A DNA stretch of 64,000 bases from Nesterenkonia sp. Act20 (GTDB lineage Bacteria > Actinomycetota > Actinomycetes > Actinomycetales > Micrococcaceae), in assembly GCF_019173455.1 (NCBI RefSeq), contig NZ_JADPQH010000001.1, forward strand, positions 806,001 through 870,000, in the 5' to 3' direction. Below, one piece after another: positions 43,823 through 52,565 of the stretch. The notes under the pieces were generated by a model. It was not told the origin of the DNA and ran no database searches. It saw nothing but the letters and a program-made list of their open reading frames with translations. How positions within the stretch are numbered: the stretch's first letter is position 1; each line of letters starts with the position of its first letter. The translations under genes were made by a program, and so were the position numbers.

Positions 43823-44832
43823 GCGGCGCCTCCGGTGGAGCTGATTGCGGAGGGGACAGAAGAGGTTTCGGAAGCGCCTCCCCGGGCGTCGCCGTCCAGC
43901 GCGTTCCACGCGTCGGCCACCATCTGGCGGACATCCCTGGTGGGCTGCCAGCCGAGGTCCTCCAGCGCTCGCTGTCCGGAGGCCACCAGCACGGCGGGGT
44001 CACCGGCCCGGCGAGGCTCTTCGACTGCGGGGACCTCGCGGCCCGTGACCTCACGGACGGCGTCGATGATCTCTCGCACCGAGGTGCCGGTGCCGGTGCC
44101 CAGGTTGTAGATCTCGTGGGTGCCCGGCGTGGCCGCCTTGAGTGCGCGCAGGTGCGCCTCGGCGAGGTCGCGCACGTGGATATAGTCGCGCACCGCCGTG
44201 CCGTCCTCGGTCGGGTAGTCGGTCCCGAAGATGCTTGCGCTCTCCTTCTCCCCCGCGGCGACCTTCAGCAGGTTCGGGATCAGGTGGGTCTCCGGGTCGT
44301 GGCGCTCGCGCAGCTCCCCGGAGGCACCGGCGACGTTGAAGTAGCGCAGGCTGATCGCCGCCAGGCCGTGAGCGTGCGCCTCGGCGGTGAGCATGTGATC
44401 GATCGCGAGCTTCGACGCGCCGTAGGGGTTGGTCGGCATGGTCTGATCGGTCTCGGAGATGCTGGCGCCGGCCGGCTCCCCGTAGACGGCTGCCGTGGAG
44501 GAGAACACCAGGCGGGGCACCCCGGCCTCGCGCATCGCGTCGATCAGGGCGAGGGTGGCCACGATATTGCCGTGCCAGTACCGCTCCGGGTGGGAGACCG
44601 ATTCCCCGACCAGGGAGCGTGCGGCGAGGTGGACCACTCCGTCGAAGCTGGAGTCCAGGATGCGCCCCACCTGGTGCAGGTCGGCCTCATGCCAGATCGC
44701 TCCGCCGAGGATGGAATCGGCGTGGCCGGTGCTCAGGTTGTCCAGCACCTCTACGGTGTGGCCTTCGGCGAGCAGCTGCTGCACCACCACTGATCCGATG
44801 TATCCGGCGCCCCCGGTGACCAGCAGCTTCAT
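43819..44832 (-). CDS. galE: UDP-glucose 4-epimerase
   Basis: A 337-residue short-chain dehydrogenase-type epimerase that interconverts UDP-galactose and UDP-glucose. NAD motif TGGAGYIGS at residue ~6, substrate Ser in VFSSTAAVYG, and the catalytic YGASK pair near residue 146. The C-terminal ~20 residues are Ala/Ser-rich. Overlaps of 4 nt with galT and galK tie it to the Leloir operon. Confidence 0.95.
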   Translation of the reverse strand: MKLLVTGGAGYIGSVVVQQLLAEGHTVEVLDNLSTGHADSILGGAIWHEADLHQVGRILDSSFDGVVHLAARSLVGESVSHPERYWHGNIVATLALIDAMREAGVPRLVFSSTAAVYGEPAGASISETDQTMPTNPYGASKLAIDHMLTAEAHAHGLAAISLRYFNVAGASGELRERHDPETHLIPNLLKVAAGEKESASIFGTDYPTEDGTAVRDYIHVRDLAEAHLRALKAATPGTHEIYNLGTGTGTSVREIIDAVREVTGREVPAVEEPRRAGDPAVLVASGQRALEDLGWQPTRDVRQMVADAWNALDGDARGGASETSSVPSAISSTGGAA

Positions 44833-46010
44833 CGTGTCTCCCCTGTCTGTGGTTCAGCGTCTGTCGAAGATTCAGCACCCAGGTCCACCAGCCGACGGGC
44901 CATGTCCTCAGGCGCGATGTCATTGATGAACACCCCCATGCCGGATTCCGAGCCGGCCAGGAACTTCAGCTTATTCTCCGCGCGCCGGATCGAGAACAGC
45001 TGCAGGTGCAGGCGCATCAGTCCGCGCTCCGCGGAGGCCGGGGCCTGCTGCCAGCCGGAGATATAGGGCAGCGGGCCGTCGAAGAGCCGGTCCCCGCGCT
45101 GAAGCAGGTCCAAGTAGAGCGCGGCGAAGTCTTCCCGCTCCGCATCGGTGAGTTCCGGGAGACGCTCCACCGCGCGATGCGGGTAGATGTGCAGCTCCAC
45201 CGGCCAGCGCGCCCAGGCGGGGATGAACGCGGTCCAATGCTCGGTGCGCGCCACGATCCGCCGGCCGTCGGAGACCTCCGCGGCCAGGACGTCGGCGAAG
45301 AGGTCCGCTCCCCGGCGCTCCCGGTAGTCCGCGGCGGATTCCAGCAGGGCCCGGGTGCGCGGGGTGACGAACGGATAGCCGTAGATCTGCCCATGCGGAT
45401 GGTGCAGGGTCACACCGATCTCCTCGCCGCGATTCTCGAAGCAGTAGACCTGCTCGACTCCGGGCTCTGCCAACATCGCTTCCGTGCGGTCCGCCCAGGC
45501 ATCCACCACGGTGCGCATCCGCGCGGCACTGACCTGGGCCAGCTGGGAGGTGTGGTCATCGGTGAAGCAGACCACCTCGCATCGGCCCGAGCCGGGCTGG
45601 CGGATTCCTGCGGACTCGGCGGCCGCCGTCGTCGTGCTCAGGAAGTCGGCGGGAACCGGGATGTCGCCGCGGAAGGAGGGGAAGCGGTTCTCGAAGACGA
45701 CGACGTCGTACTCGGCCTGCGGGACCTCGCTGGCGCGATCTTCCGTGGTCGGGCAGAGCGGGCATTGATCACTGGAGGGCAGGTGGGTGCGGTGCTGGCG
45801 AGCCGCGGCGATGGCCACCCATTCACGCAGCAGCGGGTCATAGCGCATCTCATTGCCACCCTCGGGGCGGGTGATCTCGCGTCGATCCTGGATGGTCCGG
45901 GTGCGCGGAACATCGTCGAAGAAGATGATCTCGCGGCCATCGGCGAGCTGCGCATGGGACTTATGCGCGCGCCGATGCGGGGTTTCGGGGACCTCGGGAG
46001 CGGTGGTCAT
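44829..46010 (-). CDS. galT: Galactose-1-phosphate uridylyltransferase
   Basis: A 393-residue HIT-superfamily enzyme that exchanges UMP between UDP-glucose and galactose-1-phosphate. Zinc-binding CPLCP near residue 85, and the active-site HHPHGQIYGYP near 207 with the nucleophilic His. The N-terminal ~50 residues extend beyond the E. coli form. It overlaps both deoR and galE by 4 nt. Confidence 0.95.
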   Translation of the reverse strand: MTTAPEVPETPHRRAHKSHAQLADGREIIFFDDVPRTRTIQDRREITRPEGGNEMRYDPLLREWVAIAAARQHRTHLPSSDQCPLCPTTEDRASEVPQAEYDVVVFENRFPSFRGDIPVPADFLSTTTAAAESAGIRQPGSGRCEVVCFTDDHTSQLAQVSAARMRTVVDAWADRTEAMLAEPGVEQVYCFENRGEEIGVTLHHPHGQIYGYPFVTPRTRALLESAADYRERRGADLFADVLAAEVSDGRRIVARTEHWTAFIPAWARWPVELHIYPHRAVERLPELTDAEREDFAALYLDLLQRGDRLFDGPLPYISGWQQAPASAERGLMRLHLQLFSIRRAENKLKFLAGSESGMGVFINDIAPEDMARRLVDLGAESSTDAEPQTGETR

Positions 46011-46891
46011 CAGGATCTCCTGGTCTCAGTGGTCTCGGGTGTCTCGGCGAGGGTCAGCGTCAGCTGCTCGCGCAGCTCTGCGGCGGCGGCGTTCGGCAGC
46101 CCGGTGTCGCTGATCAGCGCGTCGATCTGTGGGAGCCGGGCGAAGGTGCCCAGGGCCGTGATGTTCCATTTGCTGTGATCAGCCAGCACGGCGGCGCGCG
46201 CCCCGGACTCCAGCAGGGTGCGGTTGGTCTCAGCCTCCTCGAGGTTTGGTGTGGTGAATCCCGCGGCGGCGGAGAAGCCGTGCGTGCCGAGAAAGACGAG
46301 GTCCAGGTGCAGGGAGCGCAGCGCCTGATTTGCGAGGGGGCCGACGAGCGCGTCGGAGGGCGTGCGCACCCCTCCGGTGAGGATCACCTTCGGGTCTGCC
46401 GCGCTGCTGGCCCGCTCGCCGACCTGCTCCCGAGCCCGCTCCCGGGCGTGGGTATCGGCCCGGGCGTCGGCGGCGCGGTGAAAGATCGCCGCGATCCGCG
46501 GCGAGTTGGTCACCACGGTGAGCTCGGGGACGCTGAGCAGGTGATGAGCCAGGGCCCAGGTGGTGGTCCCGGCCGAGAGCCCGACGGACATTCCCGGGGC
46601 GAGAAGCTCAGCCGCGGCCGCGGCGATGGCCTGCTTCTCGGGGAGCATCTGGTCAGATTTGGCCTCGAACCCGGGCTCCTCCGTGCGCCGCGCTGCCGCG
46701 GCGGCGCCGGCTGCGGGAGACACGGCCCCGCCGTGGACCTTGGCGATGAGCCCTGCCTCAGCGAGGTTCTCGAGATCGCGGCGGATGGTCATGTCGGAGA
46801 CCTCGAAGCGAGTGGCCAGCTCCGAGACGCTGACCGCCCCGGCGCTGTCGAGCAGCGAGACGATCCCGGCGCGACGCTGAGCTGCGAGCAT
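46010..46891 (-). CDS. DeoR-family regulator of the gal operon
   Basis: A 293-residue sugar-responsive repressor. The N-terminal HTH is RRAGIVSLLDSAGAVSVSELATRFEVSDMTIRRDLENL (residues ~6-45), followed by KVHGGA. The effector domain has SAGTTTWALAHHL near 110, VTNSPRIAAIF, LTGGVRTPSDALVGP and FLGTHGFSAAAGFTTPNLEEAETN. An insert of ~25 Arg/Ala-rich residues (RADTHARERAREQVGERA) is unusual. ATG 46891 follows GGAGG. First gene of the gal operon, so it probably controls its own transcript in response to a galactose-pathway phosphate. Confidence 0.9.
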   Translation of the reverse strand: MLAAQRRAGIVSLLDSAGAVSVSELATRFEVSDMTIRRDLENLAEAGLIAKVHGGAVSPAAGAAAAARRTEEPGFEAKSDQMLPEKQAIAAAAAELLAPGMSVGLSAGTTTWALAHHLLSVPELTVVTNSPRIAAIFHRAADARADTHARERAREQVGERASSAADPKVILTGGVRTPSDALVGPLANQALRSLHLDLVFLGTHGFSAAAGFTTPNLEEAETNRTLLESGARAAVLADHSKWNITALGTFARLPQIDALISDTGLPNAAAAELREQLTLTLAETPETTETRRS

Positions 46892-46923
46892 GGGACCTCC
46901 TCGGGACGCGCGGACCGGACGAT

Positions 46924-46955
46924 CACATTCAAACACAAGTGAACACATTCCAACA
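46924..46955 (-). promoter_or_regulatory. Direct-repeat operator for the DeoR regulator
   Basis: Read on the minus strand, TGTTGGAATGTG and TGTTTGAATGTG occur 20 bp apart (46955-46944 and 46935-46924), 33 bp before the deoR ATG. DeoR-type regulators bind tandem repeats of this kind. The 179-bp gap to dapB also holds palindromic copy C. Confidence 0.6.
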
Positions 46956-46967
46956 GGCCATCCCCCG

Positions 46968-47042
46968 GCGTTTTACCCCTCCTTCCGTGGTTTACCGCCC
47001 CCGCCGTGAGCCCGGTAAACCACGCCCCACGGGGTAAAACGC
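46968..47042. repeat. 75-bp nested palindromic element, copy C
   Basis: Outer arms GCGTTTTACCCC (46968-46979) and GGGGTAAAACGC (47031-47042) and inner arms CGTGGTTTACC (46986-46996) and GGTAAACCACG (47014-47024) all pair perfectly. It lies between the divergent deoR and dapB starts, so it cannot be a terminator for either. Confidence 0.88.
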
Positions 47043-47058
47043 AGAGTGGGGTGCGCGT

Positions 47059-47064
47059 TAGGCT
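47059..47064 (+). promoter_or_regulatory. -10 box TAGGCT for leaderless dapB
   Basis: TAGGCT followed by 6 nt and ATG 47071; no Shine-Dalgarno. Same layout as dapA. Confidence 0.55.
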
Positions 47065-47070
47065 GGGTTC

Positions 47071-47832
47071 ATGAGCAATGCAGAGATTCGAGTCGCCGTG
47101 CTCGGCGCCGGTGGGCGCATGGGCCGCGAGGCCGTCGAGGCTGTGAAGAATGCACCGGACATGGAGCTGGTCGCGGCCCACGGTCGCAGCGACACCCTGG
47201 AAGAGATCCTCACGGCAGGTGCCACGCACATCGTGGACCTCACCGTGCCGGATGCCACCGAGGCCAATGTGCGCTTCGCCGTGGAACACGGGATCCACGC
47301 CGTGGTCGGGACCACCGGATGGGACGCCGATCGGCTGGAACGCCTCGAGCAGCTGCTGTCCGAACACCCCGAATCCGGCGTGCTGATCGCCCCGAACTTT
47401 GCGCTGGGCTCCGTGCTGGCCACGGCGTTCGCCGCCAAGGCCGCGCAGTACTTCGAGTCCGCGGAGGTCATCGAGCTCCACCACCCGCAGAAGGTCGACG
47501 CCCCTTCGGGCACCGCGGTGCGCACCGCGGAGCTGATGGGCGCGGCGCGGGAGGCCGCCGACGTCGCCCCCTCCCCTGATGCGACCGAGACCGCGCTCGA
47601 CGGCGCTCGCGGCGCCGAGGTGGCCGGCATCCACGTGCATTCGGTCCGGCTGCGCGGCCTGGTCGCCCACCAAGAGGTGCTGCTGGGCTCCGCCGGGGAG
47701 CAGCTGAGCATCCGCCACGACTCCTTCGACCGTGCCTCGTTCATGCCCGGCGTACTGCTCGGACTGCGCACCGTGGGATCGCGACCCGGCTTGACCCACG
47801 GACTCGACGGCTACCTGGACCTGGGGCTGTAG
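47071..47832 (+). CDS. dapB: 4-hydroxy-tetrahydrodipicolinate reductase
   Basis: A 253-residue NAD(P)H reductase, second step of the DAP/lysine branch. Nucleotide motif VLGAGGRMGREAVE at residue ~9, VVGTTGWD near 75, NFALGSVL near 105, and the catalytic ELHHPQKVDAPSGTA near 132. The start is an ATG 6 nt after TAGGCT, so translation is probably leaderless. A membrane-protein gene follows at 5 nt. Confidence 0.96.
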   Translation: MSNAEIRVAVLGAGGRMGREAVEAVKNAPDMELVAAHGRSDTLEEILTAGATHIVDLTVPDATEANVRFAVEHGIHAVVGTTGWDADRLERLEQLLSEHPESGVLIAPNFALGSVLATAFAAKAAQYFESAEVIELHHPQKVDAPSGTAVRTAELMGAAREAADVAPSPDATETALDGARGAEVAGIHVHSVRLRGLVAHQEVLLGSAGEQLSIRHDSFDRASFMPGVLLGLRTVGSRPGLTHGLDGYLDLGL

Positions 47833-47837
47833 GGCCG

Positions 47838-48290
47838 ATGAAGGCAAAATTTTGGACCGGGCTGGTCATTGCGCTGCTGGCCATCATGCTGGTCGGCGCG
47901 GCGGCCTCCGCCTGGCGATTCCTCCGGGTGGACGACCTCGCCGCGCAGCTGATCGGCGCCGGCGCCATGCTGATCGTGGCGCTGGGCGTGTGGGTGCTGG
48001 GACGCGAGCTGCTCTTCGGCATCGGCACCGAGCGGCTGGGCCGTCGGCTGGAGGCCGAGGGCGGACTGCCCGAGGACACGGTGGAACGCTCGGCCGGTGG
48101 CCGCGCGAACCGCGAGCAGGCCGACGAACAGTTCAAGACCTACGCCGCAGAGGCCCAGGCCGCGCCGGAGGACTGGCGCTCCTGGTTCCGGCTCTCCATC
48201 GCGTATGACACCGCCGGAGACCGGGTGCGGGCGCGCAAGATGATGCGCAAGGCCATCGCTATGGAGAAGTCCGCCCGCGCCGCTCACTGA
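47838..48290 (+). CDS. Membrane protein with TPR-like C-terminus, downstream of dapB
   Basis: A 150-residue protein. Two membrane segments (~6-26 and ~36-58) are followed by a soluble helical region ending in DWRSWFRLSIAYDTAGDRVRARKMMRKAIAME, which has the spacing of a tetratricopeptide repeat. Genes of this kind often follow dapB in actinobacteria; function is unknown. It starts 5 nt after the dapB stop, so both share a transcript. The 78-bp gap to the convergent moaE end shows no clear hairpin. Confidence 0.7.
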   Translation: MKAKFWTGLVIALLAIMLVGAAASAWRFLRVDDLAAQLIGAGAMLIVALGVWVLGRELLFGIGTERLGRRLEAEGGLPEDTVERSAGGRANREQADEQFKTYAAEAQAAPEDWRSWFRLSIAYDTAGDRVRARKMMRKAIAMEKSARAAH

Positions 48291-48368
48291 CCTGCAAGCG
48301 GCACCGGCCGCTCCGCCTCCCGCGATCCCTGCGGCCTCCCTCGGCCTCCTGCGAACTTCCGTGGGGGT

Positions 48369-48857
48369 CTAGCTGCCGACCCACTCCCGGGTGCCGTCGG
48401 AGAAGAACTGTTCCTTCCAGATCGGCACCTGGTCCTTGGTCTGCTCCACCAGCTCGGCGCAGGCCTGGAACGCCTCAGCGCGGTGCGCCGAGGCCACGGC
48501 CGCGACGAGCGCGTGATCGCCTATCTCCAGCTGACCCACCCGGTGGGCCACCCAGACCCGCACGGTCGGGAATCGCGCGGCGACGTCCACGGCCACCTGC
48601 GCGATCGCCTCGGCGGCAGACGGGTGCGCGGTATAGCTGAGCCGGTCCACAGGCCGACCGTGATCGTGATTGCGCACGATCCCGGAGAAGCCGACGACGG
48701 CGCCCGCCCGGTCCGCCCAGACCTCCACCTCGGCCTGGGTCAGGCTCAGCGGTTGGTCACTGAGCTCGGCCTGGATCACTCGTTCCTGCGGAAACTCGAA
48801 GGGCTCATCGGCGGAGAGTCCCGCCTGGTTCAGGGACTGTGGACCGTCTGCGCTCAT
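48369..48857 (-). CDS. moaE: Molybdopterin synthase catalytic subunit
   Basis: A 162-residue subunit that puts sulfur from MoaD onto precursor Z. Conserved: GAVVGFSGIVRNHDHGRPVDRLSYTAH, the loop HRVGQLEIGD and catalytic-Lys region KDQVPIWKEQFF near the C-terminus. Last gene of moeA-moaC-moaB-moaE, overlapping moaB by 4 nt. MoaD is encoded at 52566 on the other strand. Confidence 0.95.
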   Translation of the reverse strand: MSADGPQSLNQAGLSADEPFEFPQERVIQAELSDQPLSLTQAEVEVWADRAGAVVGFSGIVRNHDHGRPVDRLSYTAHPSAAEAIAQVAVDVAARFPTVRVWVAHRVGQLEIGDHALVAAVASAHRAEAFQACAELVEQTKDQVPIWKEQFFSDGTREWVGS

Positions 48858-49402
48858 GAGTCGCTGCCCCAGGAGTCGTGATCGCGGATGTCGGAGACCT
48901 GATCGCAGAGGTGTGGCAGCAGCTGCACGAGCACCTCCATGCCTTCGCGCACGGCCTTGGGCGAGCCCGGAAGGTTCACGATGACCGTCTTGCCGGTCAC
49001 CCCAGCTACTCCCCGGCTCAGCGCGGCCAGCGGATTCTTCGACTGCCCATGGGCGCGCACGGCCTCCATGATGCCCGGGATCTCCTTGTCCAAGAGTGGT
49101 TTGGTGAACTCCGGGGTCAGGTCATCTGGGGTGAGGCCGGTGCCGCCGGAGGTGATGATCACTGCCGGTTCGATCTGCACCAGCAGTTCGGAAAGGGCCG
49201 CGAGCACGCCTTCGCCGTCGGGGATGATCACCGGCGGCCTCGCGAAGAAGCCGATCGTCTGCGCGAGCTCGGCGATGACCGGCGCGGAACGATCTTCGGT
49301 GACGCCGGTGGCCGCCCGGGTGGAGACGATCACGGGAGCGATCATGCGAGAGGTCTCGGCGTCGGAGTAGTCGGTCTTTCCCAGTTCCGGGGTGTCAGTC
49401 AT
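48854..49402 (-). CDS. moaB: MoaB/MogA-type molybdopterin adenylyltransferase
   Basis: A 182-residue protein with the MoCF-binding fold that prepares molybdopterin for metal insertion. The signature [15 protein letters not shown] near residue 85 and [17 protein letters not shown] near 140 are seen. MoaB and MogA differ little; the actinobacterial gene is usually called moaB or mog, so the symbol is by convention. It overlaps moaC and moaE by 4 nt each. Confidence 0.88.
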   Translation of the reverse strand: MTDTPELGKTDYSDAETSRMIAPVIVSTRAATGVTEDRSAPVIAELAQTIGFFARPPVIIPDGEGVLAALSELLVQIEPAVIITSGGTGLTPDDLTPEFTKPLLDKEIPGIMEAVRAHGQSKNPLAALSRGVAGVTGKTVIVNLPGSPKAVREGMEVLVQLLPHLCDQVSDIRDHDSWGSDS

Positions 49403-49947
49403 CCAGTCTCCGTCTCAGTCCTGGTCCATTCGCCGCTTCTGCCCCCTGCTTTGAAGAGGACCTTCTGGTCGGTGATCACGGCGGCCTTGTCCACGGCCTT
49501 GACCATGTCGTACAAAGTCAACGCCGCCACTGCCGCCGCGGTCAATGCTTCGATCTCCACCCCGGTGCGTGAGGTGGTCTTCACCTCGGTGGTGATGAGC
49601 ACCGATCCCGGTGCGGGGGCATCGACCTCAAGGTCGACGGTCACCTTCGCCACGGGCAGCGGGTGGCACAGCGGCACCAGCTCGGGCGTCTTCTTCGCCG
49701 CCATGATGCCTGCGATCCGGGCGGTGGCCAGGGCATCTCCCTTGGGCAAACCGTCGGCGGCCAGCAGGGCGGTGACGCTGGTGGTCGTGGTGAGCACTGC
49801 CTGCGCGCGCGCCACCCGGGAGGTGATCTCCTTGCCGGAGACATCGACCATGTGCGCGCTGCCGTCTCCTCGGACATGGGTCAGCTGCTGCGCGCCGTCG
49901 TCGTGTTCGCCGGTGGGCTCCACCGGCTGCGGGTGGGACGCGCTCAT
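49399..49947 (-). CDS. moaC: Cyclic pyranopterin monophosphate synthase
   Basis: A 182-residue enzyme that, with MoaA, makes cyclic pyranopterin monophosphate from [46 protein letters not shown] with the catalytic His, [20 protein letters not shown] and KAVDKAAVI are conserved. The N-terminal ~28 residues are an unconserved extension. Overlaps of 4 nt with moeA and moaB. Confidence 0.95.
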   Translation of the reverse strand: MSASHPQPVEPTGEHDDGAQQLTHVRGDGSAHMVDVSGKEITSRVARAQAVLTTTTSVTALLAADGLPKGDALATARIAGIMAAKKTPELVPLCHPLPVAKVTVDLEVDAPAPGSVLITTEVKTTSRTGVEIEALTAAAVAALTLYDMVKAVDKAAVITDQKVLFKAGGRSGEWTRTETETG

Positions 49948-51287
49948 CGGGTGCCCACTCCCCGGCCCGTGATCAGCACTGCCTGCCGTTCCGAGCCGGC
50001 GGGAACCTCGACGTCGTCCTCGGGCAGCTCCAGCAGCGCGTCCGCGCGGGCCAGATGGCCGAGCAGATGCGAGCCCGGGCCGCCTTCGAGCGCCACGGTG
50101 GGCACGCCGCCTGCCTCGGCCGCCGCGTCATCGAGGATGCGCACCCGACGGAACTGCCGCACACCCTGCGGGGAGCTGATGTCCTCCACGGTGCGCACCG
50201 TGATGCGGCGCGGTGGTGCACAGTTGGGGTCCACCGCTGCCAGCGCGGGACGCACCAGGGTTTCCATGCTGACGGCGGAGGAGACGGGGTTTCCGGGCAG
50301 CGCGATCACTGCAATGGGTGCGTGGGGGTCCTCCTGCTGGGAACGCCAGTGCAGCAGCCCCCGGCCTTCGAGGTCGCCTTCGAGCAGGCCCCAGCCCTGG
50401 GGGCCGCCGGGCTGCTGGGCCACGGTGCCGAAGGAGATGCCACGGTTGCCCAGGCCCTGGCGCACGACTTCGTAGGCGCCCTTGCTGATGCCGCCGGCGG
50501 TGATGATCAGGTGCGGGTGGTGCACGGCCACGAGTGCATCGAGCGCGTCGAGGAACCAGGCAGGGTCATCGGTGCCGACGCGAGAGGTCACGACCTGGTG
50601 ACCGAAGGTCTCCAGCACGGCACCCAGCAGCGGGGTGTCCGCGTCGTAGAGCTGCCCGGGGCGCAGTTCGGAGCCGGGTCTGCGGATCTCATCACCGGTG
50701 GAGAGCACCAGGGTGCGGATGGGTTCGAGCACCTCGACCTCGGCGTAGCCGCAGGCGACGAGCACGGCCAGCTGGGCGGGGCTGATCACATCGCCGGGCT
50801 CGGCCAGCAGCTCACCGGCGGCGATGTCCGATCCGATGGCGCGGATGTAACGTCCGCGGGCGACGTCGGCCTCGCTCAGTCCGGTGAAATGGACTTCCTT
50901 CGCGCCGAAGCCCTCGGTGAACTCCACGGGGATGACCAGGTCTGCTCCGGCCGGAATCGGCGCGCCGGTCATCACCTCGAAGGCGGCACCGAGCGGCAGC
51001 AGCGCAGGCTCATTGCCGGCGGCGGTGGTGCCCGCCACGGGCAGCCTCGCCTCGCCGTCGCGCACAGTGAGATCGGCGGCGCGCAGCGCGAAGCCGTCCA
51101 TCTGCGAGTTGTCGAACCCGGGAAGCGGGACCTCGGAGACCAGCCGTTCGGCGATGATCCGGCCGGCCACGCTGCCGGCGGAGATCTCCAGGGTTTCGGT
51201 GGCCCGGGCACCCAGCGCGGCACCCAGGACGTCTTTCAGGCGGCTGATGTGCTCTTCAACGGGCACGCGCGTAGTGGTCTCTGACAT
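49944..51287 (-). CDS. moeA: Molybdopterin molybdotransferase
   Basis: A 447-residue enzyme that inserts molybdate into adenylylated molybdopterin. [18 protein letters not shown] near residue 55, [17 protein letters not shown] near 108, [13 protein letters not shown] near 195, [15 protein letters not shown] near 270 and ALPGNPVSS near 340 mark the family. First gene of the leftward operon; ATG 51287 lies 7 nt after a TAGACT -10 box. Confidence 0.95.
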   Translation of the reverse strand: MSETTTRVPVEEHISRLKDVLGAALGARATETLEISAGSVAGRIIAERLVSEVPLPGFDNSQMDGFALRAADLTVRDGEARLPVAGTTAAGNEPALLPLGAAFEVMTGAPIPAGADLVIPVEFTEGFGAKEVHFTGLSEADVARGRYIRAIGSDIAAGELLAEPGDVISPAQLAVLVACGYAEVEVLEPIRTLVLSTGDEIRRPGSELRPGQLYDADTPLLGAVLETFGHQVVTSRVGTDDPAWFLDALDALVAVHHPHLIITAGGISKGAYEVVRQGLGNRGISFGTVAQQPGGPQGWGLLEGDLEGRGLLHWRSQQEDPHAPIAVIALPGNPVSSAVSMETLVRPALAAVDPNCAPPRRITVRTVEDISSPQGVRQFRRVRILDDAAAEAGGVPTVALEGGPGSHLLGHLARADALLELPEDDVEVPAGSERQAVLITGRGVGTR

Positions 51288-51294
51288 GGGGCCC

Positions 51295-51300
51295 AGTCTA
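51295..51300 (-). promoter_or_regulatory. -10 box TAGACT for leaderless moeA
   Basis: TAGACT on the minus strand followed by 7 nt and ATG 51287. It faces the moaA -10 at 51355 within an 79-bp divergent gap. Confidence 0.55.
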
Positions 51301-51354
51301 CGCGGAGCCCCTGACTTCTCCCGAGACAGCCAGCGGGGATCCAGCCGACGGGGA

Positions 51355-51360
51355 TACGAT
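51355..51360 (+). promoter_or_regulatory. -10 box TACGAT for leaderless moaA
   Basis: TACGAT followed by 6 nt and ATG 51367. The divergent moeA-moaA promoters lie close together, allowing shared control. No Moco riboswitch fits in this space. Confidence 0.55.
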
Positions 51361-51366
51361 GGCCGG

Positions 51367-52560
51367 ATGCAGCAGGCTCAGCATGACCTCACCCCTGCTC
51401 CGGGCCATGCGGCGCCGGTGCAGCTGGGAATGCCGGCGCTGCGGAGCCAGGCCGACTCCAGCGATCGTCCGCCCACTGGGGCGACGGGTCCCGACACCAC
51501 CGGACCTGATCCTTCGCGCGGGCTCATGGACTCCTTCGGCCGCCGGGCCACCGACCTGCGGATCTCGCTGATCGACAAGTGCAATCTGCGCTGCACCTAC
51601 TGCATGCCGGCCGAGGGGCTCCCCTGGCTCAGCAAGGACCAGCTGCTTTCGGCCGCTGAGATCCGGCGTCTGGTCCACATCGGCGTGAACACGCTCGGCG
51701 TGCGAGAACTGCGCCTGACCGGTGGGGAGCCGCTTGTCCGCGCCGATCTGGTGGACATCATCGCGGGGCTCCGCGCAGACCACCCCGACCTGCCCATCGC
51801 CATGACCACCAACGCCATCGGTCTGGAGCGCAAGGCCGCAGCTCTCGCCGAGGCCGGGCTGACCCGGGTGAACATCTCCCTGGACTCGGTGCACCGAGAG
51901 ACCTTCGCCCAGCTGACCCGTCGCGACTCCCTGGACAAGGTGCTGGTGGGCGTCGAGGCCGCGGCGGCCGCCGGACTGACTCCGCTGAAGATCAACGCCG
52001 TGCTGATGCGCGGGGTCAACGACGCCCAGGCCGCGGACCTGCTGGAATGGTCCGTGGCGCGTGGCTTCGAGCTGCGCTTCATCGAACAGATGCCACTCGA
52101 CGGGGACCAGCAGTGGAAGGCCGAGGGCACCATCTCCGCCGCCGAGACCCGCGCGCTGCTCTCCGAGCGGTTCCGGCTCGCCCCGACCCAGGAGAACCGC
52201 GACGGCGCCCCGGCCGAGCGCTTCGATGTGTTCCCGCTGGACACCTTCCCCGGAGCGTCCGCAGAGACTGAGCCTCTCGGCCGCGTCGGCGTGATCGCCT
52301 CGGTGACCGAGCCCTTCTGCGGGGACTGCCGCCGCACCCGCCTGACCGCGGAGGGACGTGTGATGAGCTGCCTGTTCTCCAACGAGGAGTTCGACCTCAT
52401 GCACCTACTGCGCGCCCCCGAGAGCACGGACGCGGACATCGCCCAGGCCTGGGCCGAGGCCATGTGGGTCAAGCCCGCCGCGCACGGCACCGACCGCCCC
52501 GGCTTCGACCTGGCAAGCTTCCACCGCCCCGACCGCTCCATGTCAGCCATCGGAGGCTGA
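51367..52560 (+). CDS. moaA: GTP 3',8-cyclase (radical SAM)
   Basis: A 397-residue enzyme that starts molybdenum-cofactor synthesis from GTP. Radical SAM motif CNLRCTYC near residue 77; RLTGGEPLVRADLV near 115; C-terminal cluster Cys in FCGDCRRTRLTAEGRVMSCL near 320. The C-terminus SAIGG matches the family's ending with the conserved double Gly. The first ~55 residues are a Pro/Gln/Ala-rich extension, so the true start could be a later ATG (MDSFGRRATDL), but the upstream ATG has a -10 box 6 nt before it. Confidence 0.95.
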   Translation: MQQAQHDLTPAPGHAAPVQLGMPALRSQADSSDRPPTGATGPDTTGPDPSRGLMDSFGRRATDLRISLIDKCNLRCTYCMPAEGLPWLSKDQLLSAAEIRRLVHIGVNTLGVRELRLTGGEPLVRADLVDIIAGLRADHPDLPIAMTTNAIGLERKAAALAEAGLTRVNISLDSVHRETFAQLTRRDSLDKVLVGVEAAAAAGLTPLKINAVLMRGVNDAQAADLLEWSVARGFELRFIEQMPLDGDQQWKAEGTISAAETRALLSERFRLAPTQENRDGAPAERFDVFPLDTFPGASAETEPLGRVGVIASVTEPFCGDCRRTRLTAEGRVMSCLFSNEEFDLMHLLRAPESTDADIAQAWAEAMWVKPAAHGTDRPGFDLASFHRPDRSMSAIGG

Positions 52561-52565
52561 TCACC

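Noticed and set aside
47043-47070. Riboswitch upstream of dapB (lysine type)
   Set aside because: Only 28 bp separate palindromic copy C from the ATG, and a -10 box sits 6 nt before the start, leaving no room for a leader.
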